Assembly: GCF_048771995.1 (NCBI RefSeq)
Contig: NC_133026.1
Location: forward strand, 151,241,001 to 151,305,000
Direction of reading: 5' to 3'
Length of the DNA stretch: 64,000 bases
From: Taeniopygia guttata
Taxonomy: Eukaryota; Chordata; Aves; Passeriformes; Estrildidae
Part shown: positions 12,001 to 22,980 of the stretch, one piece after another
Layout: every line of letters starts with the position of its first letter
Position numbering within the stretch: position 1 is the stretch's first letter
The notes under the pieces: model-generated
Told to the model about the DNA's origin: nothing
Seen by the model: the letters and a program-made list of their open reading frames with translations, nothing else
Database searches by the model: none
Position numbers and translations under genes: made by a program

Positions 12001-15000
12001 AAAAAAATTCCAAAAAAAACCCAAAAATTGTCCAAATTTCACCCAATTTTTGCCCAAAATCCCTCAAATTTCACCCAAAAATTCCCAAAATTCCCAAATT
12101 TCATTCCCAAATTTTTCCCTTCTGTGTCTCAATTTTAGTGAAAAATTAACGCAAAAAATGCTGCAAAAATTCCAAATTTTGCCCAAATTTCACCCAAATT
12201 TCGCCCAAATTTTGCCCAAATTTCAGCCAAAACCCCTCAAATTTTTCCCTAAAATTCCCAAAATTCCCAAAATTCACCCGGAATTTCCGGCAGAAGTCGT
12301 CGATGGTGCCGATCTCCCCGCCCTGCACCTGCTTCCCGCCAACTCCCAAAATCCCAAAATTCCCCAAAAAAATCCCAAATTTTCACCCCAAATCCCCAAA
12401 TTCCCAATCCCAGAATCCCAAATCCCAAATTTTGGCCCAAAAATTCCCAAAATTCCCCAATTTCATTCCCAAATTTTTCCCTTTTGTGTCTCAATTTTAG
12501 TTAAAAATTAACACAAAAACCTCCAAAAAATCCCGCAAAATATCCAAATTTTGCCCAAATTTCGCCCAAATTTCGCCCAAATTTTGCCCAAAATCCCTCA
12601 AATTTCACCCAAAATTCCCAAAATTCCCAAATTCCATTCCCAAACTTTTCTTCCCAACTTCCCAATTTTAGTGAGAAATTAACGCAAAAAATGCCGCAAA
12701 AATTCCAAATTTCACCCAAATTTCGCCCAATTTTCACCCAATTTTCACCCAAATTTTGCCCAAAATCCCTCAAATTTCACCCAAAATTCCCGAATTTCCC
12801 AAAATTCCCAAAACTCACCCGGAATTTCCGGCAGAAGTCGTCGATGGTGCCGATCTCCCCTCCCTGCACCTGCTTCCCGCCAACTCCCAAATTCCCAAAA
12901 TTCCCCTAAAAAATCCCCAAAAATCCCAAATTTCACCCCAAATCCCCAAATTCCCAATTCCACAATCCCAAATCCCCAAATTCTGGCCCAAAAATTCCCA
13001 AAATTCCCAAATTTCATTCCCAAATTTTTCCTTTCTGTGTCTCAATTTTAGTTGAAATTCAGCACAAAAACCACAAAAAAAACACCAAAAAAACCCCAAA
13101 AATTCTCCAAACTTCACCCAAATTTTGCCCAAAATCCCTCAAATTTCACCCAAAAATTCCCAAAATTCCCAAATTTCATTCCCAAACTTTTGTTATCCAC
13201 TTCTCAAATTCAGGCAGAAATCAGTGCAAAAAACTCCAAAAAATGCCGCAAAAAATCCAAATTTTGCCCAAATTTCGTCTAAATTTCACCGCAAACCCCT
13301 CAAATTTCACCCAAAAATTCCCAAAATTCCCAAATTTCATTCCCAAACTTTTCTTCTCAACTTCCCAATTTTAGTGAAAAATTAACGCAAAAAATGCCGC
13401 AAAAATTCCGAATTTTGCCCAAATTTCACCCAAATTTCGCCCAATTTTCACCCAAATTTCACCCAAATTTCGTCCAAATTTCACCCAAAATTCCCGAAAT
13501 TCCCGAAATTCCCAAAACTCACCCGGAATTTCCGGCAGAAGTCGTCGATGGTGCCGATCTCCCCGCCCTGCACCTGCTTCCCGCCAACTCCAAAAATCCC
13601 CAAATTCCCCCAAAAATCCCCAAAAATCCCAAATTTCACCCAAAATCCTTCAAATTCCCAATCCCACAATCCCAAATTCCCAAATTTTGGCCCAAAAATT
13701 CCCAAAATTCCCCAATTTCATTCCCAAAATTTTCTCCTCCAGTTCTCAATTTTAGTCAAAAATCAACACAAAAAACCCCGAAAAATACCGTAAAAATTCC
13801 GAATTTCACCCAAATTTTGCCCAAATTTCACCCAAATTTCGCCCAAAATCCCTCAAATTTCACCCAAAAATTCCCAAAATTCCCAAAATTCCCAAATTTC
13901 ATTTCCCAAACTTTTCTTCTCAACTTCCCAATTTTAGTCAAAAATCAACGCAAAAAACTCAAAAAAAATCCCGCAAAAAATTCAAATTTTGCCCGAATTT
14001 CACCCAATTTTCGCCCAAATTTCGCCCAAATTTCACCCAAAATTCCCAAAATTCCCGAAATTCCCGAAACTCACCCGGAATTTCCGGCAGAAGTCGTCGA
14101 TGGTGCCGATCTCCCCGCCCTGCACCTGCTTCAGCGCCGCCTTGAACTGCACCAGGAGCCGCGAGCACGCCGCCGTGTACCTGAAAATTCCCAAATTTTC
14201 CCGGAATTTTCCCGGAATTTTCCCGGAATTTCCGGGTTTTTCCGTCTGGCATTCCCAGCTCTAGGGGCTGACAGGGATTTTGGGGATTTTTGGGGTGATT
14301 TTGGGGGATTTTGGGGCTCACTCGTTGGGTGTGACGCAGTCTTTGATGTACGCCTTCTCCAGAGCCTGCAGCGTCTTCACCACCGCAAACAGCTCCGCCA
14401 TGTTGTCGTACCTGCGGCGTACTGGTTATACTGGTTTGTACTGGGAGGGACTGGGATTGGATTGGGAGGGACTGGGATATACTGGGAATGGATTGGGAGC
14501 CACTAGGAGCCACTGGGATATACTGGGAATGGACTGGGATATACTGGGAATGGATTGGGAGGGACTGGGAGCCACTGGGATGGACTGGGATGGACTGGGA
14601 ATGGATTGGGATGGACTGGGAATGGACTGGGAGGGACTGGGATGGGACTGGGATGGACTGGGATGGACTGGGATGGACTGGGATGAACTGGGATGGGATT
14701 GGGATGGACTGGGATGGGATTGGGATGGACTGGGAGGGACTGGGACTGAATTGGGATGGACTGGTTTGTACTGGGATATACTGGGAATGGACTGAGATGG
14801 ACTGGGAGGGACTGGGAATGGATTGGGAGGGACTGGGATGGGACTGGGATGGGACTGGGAGGGACTGGGATGGGACTGGGATATACTGGGAATGGACTGA
14901 GATGGACTGGGAGGGACTGGGAATGGATTGGGAGGGACTGGGATGGACTGGGATGGGACTGGGAGGGACTGGGATATACTGGGAGCCACTGGGAGGGACT

Positions 15001-18000
15001 GGGATGGGATTATGGGATACTGGGAATGGACTGGGATATACTGGGAATGGATTGGGAGAGACTAGGAGGGACTGGGATATAGTGAGAATGGACTGGGAGC
15101 CACTGGGATATACTGGGATGGGACTGGGAGGGACTGGGATGGGATTATGGCATACTGGGATAGACTGGGATTAACTGGGATGGGACTGGGATGGACTGGG
15201 AGGGACTGGGATATACTGGGAACGGACTGGCATATACTGGGATTAACTGGGATTAACTGGGATGGGACTGGGATGGACTGGGAGGGACTGGGATGGACTG
15301 GGAGGGACTGGGAGGGACTGGGATGGACTGGGATGAACTGGGATGGACTGGGATGGACTGGGATGGACTGGGATGGACTGGGAGGGACTGGGAGGGACTG
15401 GGATGGACTGGGAGGGACTGGGATGGACTGGGATGGACTGGGATGGACTGGGAGGGACTGGGAGGGACTGGGAGGGACTGGGATGGACTGGGATGGACTG
15501 GGATATACTGGGAGCCACTGGGACTGGGATATACTGGGAGGGACTGGGATGAACAGGAACAGCTCCGCCATGTTGTCGTACCTGCCGCGTACTGGTTATA
15601 CTGGTTTGTACTGGTTTGTACTGGTTTGTACTGGGAGGGACTGGGAGGGACTGGGATGGACTGGGATGGGATTGGGATGGACTGGGATGGACTGGGATGG
15701 ACTGGGATGGACTGGGATGGACTGGGATGGACTGGGATGGACTGGGAGGGACTGGGATGGACTGGGAGGGACTGGGAATGGACTGGGATGGACTGGGATA
15801 TACTGGGAATGGATTGGGAGGGACTGGGATGGACTGGGATATACTGGGAATGGATTGGGAGGGACTGGGATGGACTGGGATGGACTGGGATATACTGGGA
15901 ATGGATTGGGAGGGACTGGGATGGACTGGGATGGACTGGGATATACTGGGAATGGATTGGGAGGGACTGGGATGGACTGGGATATACTGGGATATGCTGG
16001 GAATGGATTGGGAGGGACTGGGACATACTGGGAATGGATTGGGAGGGACTGGGAGGGACTGGGAATGGACTGGGAGGGACTGGGATGGACTGGGATATAC
16101 TGGGAATGGATTGGGAGGGACTGGGATGGACTGGGAGGGACTGGGATGGACTGGGATGGACTGGGATGGACTGGGATATACTGGGAATGGATTGGGAGGG
16201 ACTGGGAGGGACTGGGAATGGACTGGGAGGGACTGGGATATACTGGGAATGGACTGGGAGGGACTGGGAGGGACTGGGATGGACTGGGATGGACTGGGAT
16301 ATACTGGGAATGGATTGGGAGGGACTGGGAGGGACTGGGAATGGAGTGGGATTAACTGAGATTAACTGGGATATACTGGGAATGGGCTGGGATGGACTGG
16401 GACGGGACTGGGACATACTGGGATAAACTGGGATGGGATTGGGATATACTGTGACATACTGGGATGGGACTGGTTTATACTGGGAGGGACTGGGAGCCAC
16501 TGGGACATACTGGGAGGGACTGGGATGAACAGGAACAGCTCCGCCATGTTGTACCTGCGCAAACTGGGAGTACTGGGATGGACTGGGATGGACTGGAATT
16601 AACTGGGATGGACTGGGATGGACTGGGATGAACTGGGATATACTGGGATGGACTGGGATTAACTGGGATGGGACTGGGATGGACTGGGAGGGACTGGGAT
16701 TAACTGGGATGGACTGGGAGCCACTGGGACAAACTGGGATTAACTGGGATGGGACTGGGATTGACTGGGACTGAACTGGGAATGAACTGGGATGGACTGG
16801 GACATACTGGGATTAACTGGGATGGGACTGGGACATACTGGGATTAACTGGGATGGGACTGGGACTGAACTGGGATTAACTGGGATGGGACTGGGACTGA
16901 ACTGGGATGGACTGGGAAGGACTGGGATATACTGGGAATGGACTGGGATATACTGGGAATGGATTGGGAGGAAACTGGGATATACTGGGATGGACTGGGA
17001 ATGGACTGGGATATACTGGGAATGGACTGGGAAGGACTGGGAATGGATTGGGAGGAAACTGGGATATACTGGGATATACTGGGAATGGACTGGGATTAAC
17101 TGGGATGGGACTGGGATGGACTGGGAATGGATTGGGAGGGACTGGGAGGGACTGGGATTAACTGGGAGCCACTGGGATGGACTGGGATGGACTGGGAATG
17201 GACTGGGACATACTGGGAGGGACTGGGAATGGATTGGGAGGAAACTGGGATATACTGGGATATACTGGGAATGGACTGGGATGGACTGGGATGGGATTGG
17301 GAGGGACTGGGAGGGACTGGGATTAACTGGGGTGGGACTGGGATATACTGGGATATACTGGGAATGGATTGGGATATGCTGGGATATACTGGGATATACT
17401 GGGAATGGACTGGGAATGGACTGGGATATACTGGGAGGGAGTGGGATTAACTGGAATGGGACTGGGATATACTGGGATTAACTGGGATGGGACTGGGAGG
17501 GACTGGGATGGACTGGGAGCCACTGGGAGGAACTGGAATTAACTGGGATGGACTGGGACGGGACTGGGATGGGATTGGGATGGGACTGGGATATACTGGG
17601 ATGGACTGGGATCAACTCACTTCTCCCTTTCCCGCGCGTTCTTGTAGAGCTTCACCTCCTGCGGGGGGAGAGGAGACGGGAAAATTCCCAAAAAATTCCC
17701 CAAATTCCCAAAAATTCCCAAAAATTTCCCGAAATTCCCAAAATTTCCCGAAATTCCCAAAATTTCACGGCTCAATCCCGACCACTTCCGGTCATCCTCG
17801 GCCACTTCCGGACACTTCCGGATATTTCCGGTCACCCTCGGCCATTTCCGCTCATCCTCGGCCACTTCCGCCCGTCCTCGGCCACTTCCGCCCATCCTCG
17901 GCCACTTCCGGCCATTTCCGGAAACTCCCGGACATTTCCGGATAACTTCGGCCATTTCCGGACACTTCCGGATATCTTCGGCCATTTCCGGCTATCGTCG

Positions 18001-18369
18001 GCCATCGTCGGCCATCCTCGGCCATTTTCGGCCATCCTCGGCCATTTCCGGCCATTTTCGGCCATTTCCGCCTATCCTCGGCCATTTCCGGCCATTTTCG
18101 GCCATTTCCGGACACTCTCGGCCATTTCCGGACCCTCCCGAACATCTCCAGACCCTCCCGGACATTCCCGAACACTTCCGGACATTCCCGAACATTTCCG
18201 ACCATTCCCGCCCCGCACTCACCTCGTAAAGCTCCGGTTTATTCCCGGGCGCTGCCGTGGGAGGAAGGGAAGGGTTAAAAGGCGGAAGGAACACCGGGAA
18301 TTCCATCCCGGGAATTCCCTCCCGGCTCTCACCGCCCATCCCGGCCGGGCCCGCGATGCCGTGGAACAT
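24..18369 (-). CDS. VPS28: VPS28, ESCRT-I subunit (gene span, 3' end outside window)
   Basis: VPS28 is a core subunit of ESCRT-I. Its N-terminal half packs with TSG101 and VPS37, and its C-terminal helical domain links to ESCRT-II, for cargo sorting and membrane budding at endosomes. Eight exons were read on the minus strand: 18333-18369, 18223-18251, 17621-17658, 14322-14411, 14075-14180, 3593-3694, 1280-1333 and about 24-89. Each inner junction is AG/GT and the phases close exactly (cumulative 66, 104, 194, 300, 402, 456 nt). Recognisable family segments are MFHGI at the start, [58 protein letters not shown] and [17 protein letters not shown]. About 174 of the usual roughly 221 residues are present; the rest would lie before base 1. 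The intronless coding length is about 0.5 kb against an 18-kb gene because introns 3, 5, 6 and 7 are filled by tandem repeats. The family assignment is very secure; the last exon's donor is not. Confidence 0.96.
90..1279. repeat. VPS28 intron 7: G/T-rich minisatellite
   Basis: Imperfect repeats built from GGGAATTTTTGGGACCAG and GATTTTGGGGATTTTTTGGG modules on the plus strand (C/A-rich in the VPS28 transcript). I see no other gene in it. Confidence 0.85.
1280..1333 (-). CDS. VPS28: VPS28 coding exon 7
   Basis: A 54-nt exon encoding [18 protein letters not shown], identical in character to the family segment. The acceptor is TTGGCAG and the donor GTGGGA. Confidence 0.95.
1334..3592. repeat. 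VPS28 intron 6: C/A-rich repeat decaying to A-rich sequence
   Basis: From about 1380 to 2400 the plus strand is CCCCCCAAAAAATCCC alternating with AATTAACAAAATCCC. From 2400 to about 3480 the same motif decays into A-rich, less regular sequence. No gene is seen. Confidence 0.85.
3593..3694 (-). CDS. VPS28: VPS28 coding exon 6
   Basis: A 102-nt exon (34 codons) encoding [19 protein letters not shown] and then [15 protein letters not shown]. The acceptor is TTTCCAG and the donor GTGAGC. Roughly 29 diverged copies of its first 30 or so bases and acceptor fill the preceding intron. Confidence 0.95.
3695..10690. repeat. VPS28 intron 5, distal part: array carrying exon 6 edges
   Basis: About 7 kb of units near 180 bp, each made of CCCAAAAATTCC-type spacers plus one copy of the exon 6 acceptor and its first 30 or so bases. 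On the minus strand these read [11 protein letters not shown], against [11 protein letters not shown] in the real exon. Example copies lie near 4001-4024, 4358-4383, 5378-5403, 5738-5763, 6098-6123, 7656-7682, 8513-8540 and 10505-10530. A 360-bp higher-order step is exact between the copies near 5378 and 5738, and a longer block recurs at an offset near 1740 bp (about 4540 against 6280). Confidence 0.9.
10691..14074. repeat. VPS28 intron 5, proximal part: array carrying exon 5 3' edges
   Basis: About 3.4 kb of AATTTCACCCAAATTTCGCC-like sequence. It contains four copies of the last 58 nt of exon 5 together with its GTGAGT donor, at 11752-11809, 12278-12335, 12819-12876 and 13523-13580. Upstream of each copy the real exon sequence is replaced by GGAGTTGGCGGGAAG (minus strand). 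The copies are nearly identical to the exon. Confidence 0.92.
14075..14180 (-). CDS. VPS28: VPS28 coding exon 5
   Basis: A 106-nt exon encoding [20 protein letters not shown] and then [15 protein letters not shown]. The acceptor is TTTTCAG and the donor GTGAGTTTCG. It completes codon 100. Four copies of its last 58 nt plus donor lie in the following intron. Confidence 0.95.
14322..14411 (-). CDS. VPS28: VPS28 coding exon 4
   Basis: A 90-nt exon encoding [19 protein letters not shown] and then [11 protein letters not shown]. The acceptor is CGCCGCAG and the donor GTGAGC. This is the only full-length copy; two fragments of its 5' edge lie at 15559-15581 and 16535-16553 in the upstream intron. 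Confidence 0.95.
14412..17620. repeat. VPS28 intron 3: ACTGGGATGG decamer minisatellite
   Basis: About 3.2 kb of a 10-bp unit, ACTGGGATGG with variants ACTGGGAGGG, ACTGGGATAT, ACTGGGAATG and ATTGGGAGGG, forming higher-order strings. It includes exon 4 edge fragments at 15559-15581 and 16535-16553. All frames tend to be open, so the long ORFs here are not genes. Confidence 0.93.
17621..17658 (-). CDS. VPS28: VPS28 coding exon 3
   Basis: A 38-nt exon encoding [13 protein letters not shown], ending two bases into the Lys codon. The acceptor is CCCCGCAG and the donor GTGAGT. It sits directly beside the start of the decamer minisatellite in intron 3. Confidence 0.95.
17659..18222. repeat. VPS28 intron 2: GGCCATTTCCGG repeat with many ETS-like sites
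   Basis: A roughly 10-13 bp unit varying between GGCCATTTCCGG, GGCCATCCTCGG and GGACACTTCCGG. Many copies contain ACTTCCGG, the reverse complement of the ETS/GABP core CCGGAAGT. It lies within 0.7 kb of the VPS28 start. Confidence 0.85.
18223..18251 (-). CDS. VPS28: VPS28 coding exon 2
   Basis: A 29-nt micro-exon encoding (A)PGNKPELYE. The acceptor is CACGGCAG and the donor GTGAGTG. With exon 1 it gives 66 nt, exactly 22 codons. Confidence 0.95.
18333..18369 (-). CDS. VPS28: VPS28 coding exon 1
   Basis: The ATG is the reverse complement of 18367-18369 and encodes [12 protein letters not shown] plus one base of the next codon. The donor GTGAGAG follows at 18332-18331. The MFHGI start matches the known VPS28 N-terminus, which fixes the start codon. 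Confidence 0.95.
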
Positions 18370-19165
18370 CCCCGGCTGAGCCTGGAGGGCTCTGGGCCCC
18401 CTCCTCGATCCCGATAATCGCGATAATCCCGATGATTCCGGTGATCCCGGTCCGGTCCCGGCGAATCCGCGGCGCTTCCGCCTCTTCCCGTACACACTCC
18501 CAAACGTCCCTCCCCTTCCGCAAAACTCGGCGTTTCATTGGCTCTGCCACTCCGCCTCTCTGTTTTATCCTTCGCTGATTGGCTCTTGCGGCTGTCAATC
18601 AAATCCGTTGCCAAGAGACGCCTCCATCTTTGTCCCCGCTATGGCGCCCTGCGGTCCAGTCTGAGGGGCCGAACTACGTTACCCACAATGCCTTTCTTCC
18701 CTTGTCCCGCCTCCTTTCAACACCGATTGGCTGTTTCTCTCAGACTCTCGCCGCTGATTGGTCTTTTCAATTGTCTGTTATCGCGGTTGCCAGGCGACGC
18801 CGCCATGTTGTTACCTCCTATGGCGGCACAGAAGGAGACGGTGCTGTGGGAGCCGACGGCGCTCGTGTCCTCGGTCACGACGGGTCCGAGACTGCCGCTA
18901 TCAGTGTCTTGCGAGGCTTAATTAACCCCGTGACCTTAATTATTGCTTGGCTTAATTAGAGCCGTGTGTAAAGGGAGTTTTGCCGTACAAACTTCCTTTC
19001 CCAGAACTCCTTTTCCCGCATGTCCCGCCTCTTCCGGTGGCAAGTCCGCATTCCATTGGTCAGTTCGTCCAACTCAGCGTTTCTGCGTCACTGATTGGCT
19101 GCTCAGCCTGTCAATCACAAGCGTTGCCGGGCAACGCTGCGGCGCCGACGCCGCTATGGCGGCCG
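18370..19165. promoter_or_regulatory. VPS28 promoter block: triplicated CCAAT / X-box cassette
   Basis: A CpG-rich block upstream of the VPS28 start. It contains three diverged copies of one cassette: ATTGG at 18537, 18578, 18726, 18757, 19055 and 19094; a GTTGCC-type RFX X-box at 18607-18619, 18786-18798 and 19123-19135; then a GACGCC and ATGGCGG stretch resembling YY1 or initiator sequence. AACTACGTTACCCACAATGC at 18672-18691 resembles a ZNF143/THAP11 site. No coding exon was recognised on the plus strand, so whether this also drives a divergent transcript is unknown. Site names are by motif resemblance only. Confidence 0.75.
19123..19135. promoter_or_regulatory. RFX X-box, perfect palindrome
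   Basis: GTTGCCGGGCAAC is a 6-bp perfect inverted repeat around one G and fits the RFX X-box consensus. Two weaker versions lie at 18607-18619 and 18786-18798 in the other two cassette copies. Confidence 0.7.
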
Positions 19166-21810
19166 GGTGCTCAAATTAAGGAATTTCATCCCTATTTTAA
19201 GGGATTTAAACCTAAATTAAGGAATTTAGAACTGGTTTAAGGGATTTAAACCTAAATTAATTAATTTAGACCTGGTTTAAGGGATTTAAACGTAAATTAA
19301 GGAATTTAGGCCTGGTTTAAGGGATTCAAACCTACATTAATTAATTTAGACCTGGTTTAAGGGATTTAAACCTAAATTAATGAATTTAGGCCTGGTTTAA
19401 GGGGTTTAGACGTGAATTAAGGGGTTTAGACCTGCATTAAAAGGGTAAAATCTGGTTTAGGAGATTTAAACCTAAATTAATGAATTTAAGCCTGAATTAA
19501 GGGATTTAAACCTAAATTAAGGAATTTAGGCCTGGTTTAAAGGATTTAAACCTACATTAATTAATTTAGACCTGGTTTAAGGGATTTAAACCTAAATTAA
19601 GGAATTTAGGCCTGGTTTAAGGGATTTAAAACTAAATTAATTAATTTAGACCTGGTTTAAGAGATTTAAACCTAAATTAAGGAATTTAGGCCTGGTTTAA
19701 GGGATTTAAACCTAAATTAATTAATTTAGATCTGGTTTAAGGGATTTAAACCTACATTAATGAATTTAGGCCTGGTTTAAGGGATTCAAACCTACATTAA
19801 TTAATTTAGACCTGGTTTAAGGGATTTAAACCTAAATTGAGAAATTTAGACCTGGTTTAAGGGATTTAAACCTAAATTGAGAAATTTAGACCTGGTTTAA
19901 GGGATTTAAACCTAAATTGAGAAATTTAGACCTGGTTTAAGGGATTTAAACCTAAATTAATGAATTTAGGCCTGACTTAAGGGGTTTAGACTTGCATTAA
20001 AAAGTTTAGATCTGGTTTAAGGGATTTAAACCTAAATTAAGGAATTTCTTTGCCTGGTTTAAGGGATTTAAACCTAAATTAATTAATTTAGACCTGGTTT
20101 AAGGGATTTAAACCTAAATTAATGAATTTAGACCTGGTTTAAGGGATTTAAACCTACATTAATTAATTTAGACTTGGTTTAAGGGGTTTCGACATGAATT
20201 AAGGGGTTTAGACCTGCATTAAAAGGGTTAAATCTGGTTTAGGAAAGTTAAACCTAAATTAATTAATTTAGATCTGGTTTAAGGGATTTAAACCTAAATT
20301 AAGAAATTTAAACCTGAATTAAGGGATTTAAACCTAAATTAAGGAATTTAGGCCTGGTTTAAAGGATTCAAACCTGCATTAATTAATTTAGACCTGGTTT
20401 AAGGGATTAAAACCTAAATTAAGGAATTTCGACCTGGTTTAAGGGATTAAAACCTGATTTAAGGCGTTTTGACCTGGTTTAAGGGATTTAAACCTGGTTT
20501 TAAGGATTTTAACCTGAGCTAAGGGACTTTTTTACCTGTTTTAAGGGATTTAAACCGGATTTAAGGGATTTTAGGCGTAGTTTAAGGGACTTTTACTTGG
20601 TTTAAATGATTTAAACCTGATTTAAGGGATTTTAGGCGTAGTTTAAGGGGGTTTGACTTGGTTTAAGGGATTTAAACCTGATTTAAGGGATTTTCAGCGT
20701 AGTTTAAGGGATTTTTACCTGGTTTAAGGGCTTTTAACCTGGTTTAAGGGATTTAAACCTGGTTTAAAGGATTTTAACCCGAGCTAAGGGATTTTTTTAC
20801 CTGTTTTAAGGGATTTAAACCTGATTTAAGGGATTTTAGGCGTAGTTTAAGGGGTTTTGACCTGGTTTAAGAGATTTTAAACCTGATTTAAGGGATTTTA
20901 GGTGTAGTTTAAGGGATTTTTACTCGGTTTAAGGGATTTAAACCTGATTTAAGGGATTTTAGGCGTAGTTTAAGGGATTTTTGACCTGGTTTAAGGGATT
21001 TAAACCTGGTTTAAAGGATTTAAACCTGAGCTAAGGGATTTTTTACCTGTTTTAAGGGATTTAAGCCTGATTTAAGGGATTTTAGGCGTAGTTTAAGGGA
21101 TTTTTACTTGGTTTAAATGATTTAAACCTGATTTAGGGGATTTTAGGCATAGTTTAAGGGCTTTTAACCTGGTTTAAGGGGTTTTAACCTGGTTTAAAGG
21201 ATTTTAACCTGAGCTAAGGGATTTTTTTACCTGTTTTAAGGGATTTAAACCTGTTTTAAGGGATTTTAGGTGTAGTTTAAGGGGGTTTGACTTGGTTTAA
21301 GGGATTTAAACCTGATTTAAGGGATTTTTGACCCACCTTAAGGGACTTAAACCTGGTTTTAAGGATTTAAACCTGAGCTAAGGGATTTTTTTGCCTGTTT
21401 TAAGGGATTTAAACCTGATTTAAGGGATTTTAGGCGTAGTTTAAGAGGGCTTGACTTGGTTTAAAAGATTTAAACCTGATTTAGGGGATTTTAGGCGTAG
21501 TTTAAGGGATTTAAACCTGATTTAAGGAATTTTAGGTGTAGTTTAAGGGATTTAAACCTGATTTAAGGGATTTTAGGCGTAGTTTAAGGGATTTAAACCT
21601 GATTTAAGGGATTTTAGGCGTAGTTTAAGGGATTTAAACCTGATTTAAGGGATTTTAGGCGTAGTTTAAGGGATTTAAACCTGATTTAGGGGATTTTAGG
21701 TGTAGTTTAAGTGGTTTTTACTCAGTTTAAATGATTTAAACCTGGTTTCAGGGATTTAAACCCAATTTAAAGAATTTTTTTAACCTGATTTAAGAGATTT
21801 CAACCTTTTT
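19166..21810. repeat. Intergenic TTTAA-rich satellite, about 40-bp unit
   Basis: About 2.6 kb of GGTTTAAGGGATTTAAACC joined to TAAATTAATTAATTTAGACCT-like sequence. The first module is a 7-bp inverted repeat (GGTTTAA / TTAAACC) around GGGAT. From about 20450 the second module changes to GATTTTAGGCGTAGTTTAAG. No gene is seen. The array separates the VPS28 promoter from the SLC39A4 side. Confidence 0.92.
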
Positions 21811-21975
21811 TCCCACCCAAAACCCCCCAAATCCTTGAATTTCCCCCAAAACCCCGCCAGCCTCCCTCCCCCCCCTCCCCCCATGTCCCCTTTGTCACCA
21901 GGGTGGTGACAGCGGGAAGTCCGGGGTTAATTACCCCTAATTACCCCTAATTAGGTTCCCGGTGCCACCTCACCG

Positions 21976-22980
21976 GGCAAAGTCCTCGTCCCGTTGTCCC
22001 CAAGAGACCTCGAGGTGGGGACAGAGGGGACGGGGTCCCTTGGGGACATTGGGGACATTGGGGACATTGGGGGGGATTGGGGACATTGGGGACATTGGGG
22101 ACATTGGGGACATTGGGGACATTGGGGGGACATTGGGGACATTGGGGACATTGGGGGGACATTGGGGACATTGGGGGGACATTGGGGACATTGGGGACAT
22201 TGGGGACATTGGGGACATTGGGGGGACATTGGGGACATTGGGGACATTGGGGACATTGCGGACATTGGGGACATTGGGGGGACATTGGGGACATTGGGGA
22301 CATTGGGGGACATTGGGGGCATTGGGGGGACATTGGGGGCATTGGGGGGGTTGGGGACATTGGGGACATTGGGGACATTGGGGGCATTGGGGGGGTTGGG
22401 GACATTGGGGACATCGGGGACATTGGGGGGATTGGGGACATTGGGGACATTGGGGACATTGGGGGGATTGGGGACATTGGGGACATTGGGGACATTGGGG
22501 ACATTGGGGACATTGGGGACATTGGGGGACATTGGGGACATCGGGGACATTTGGGGACATTGGGGACATTGGGGACATTGGGGACATCGGGGACATTTGG
22601 GGACATTGGGGACATTGGGGACATTTGGGGACATTGGGGACATTGGGGACATTGGGGGACATTGGGGACATTGGGGGGACATTGGGGACATTGGGGGACA
22701 TGGGGACATTGGGGGGACATTGGGGACATTGGGGGACATTGGGACATTGGGGGGACATTGGGGACATTGGGGACATTGGGGACATTGGGGACATTGGGGA
22801 CATTGGGGGGATTGGGGACATTGGGGACATTGGGGACATTGGGGACATTGGGGGGACATTGGGGACATTGGGGGGATTGGGGACATTGGGGACACTGGGG
22901 ACATTGGGGACATTGGGGGGACATTGGGGACATTGGGGGGATTGGGGACATTGGGGACACTGGGGACATTGTGTCCTTGT
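21976..22980. repeat. Intergenic GGGGACATT nonamer array
   Basis: About 1 kb of GGGGACATT with GGGGGG and GGGGGCATT variants. The same 9-bp family recurs inside SLC39A4 introns 2, 5 and 8. Runs of four or more G every nine bases give high G-quadruplex potential on the plus strand. Confidence 0.95.

Noticed and set aside
14412-17620. Trp/Gly/Asp-rich long ORFs ([10 protein letters not shown])
   Set aside because: Decamer repeat read in several frames at once; it lies within VPS28 intron 3.
18538-19240. Small plus-strand ORFs in the promoter block as a divergent gene
   Set aside because: No recognisable protein, and frames are interrupted between cassette copies. Motif content fits a promoter.
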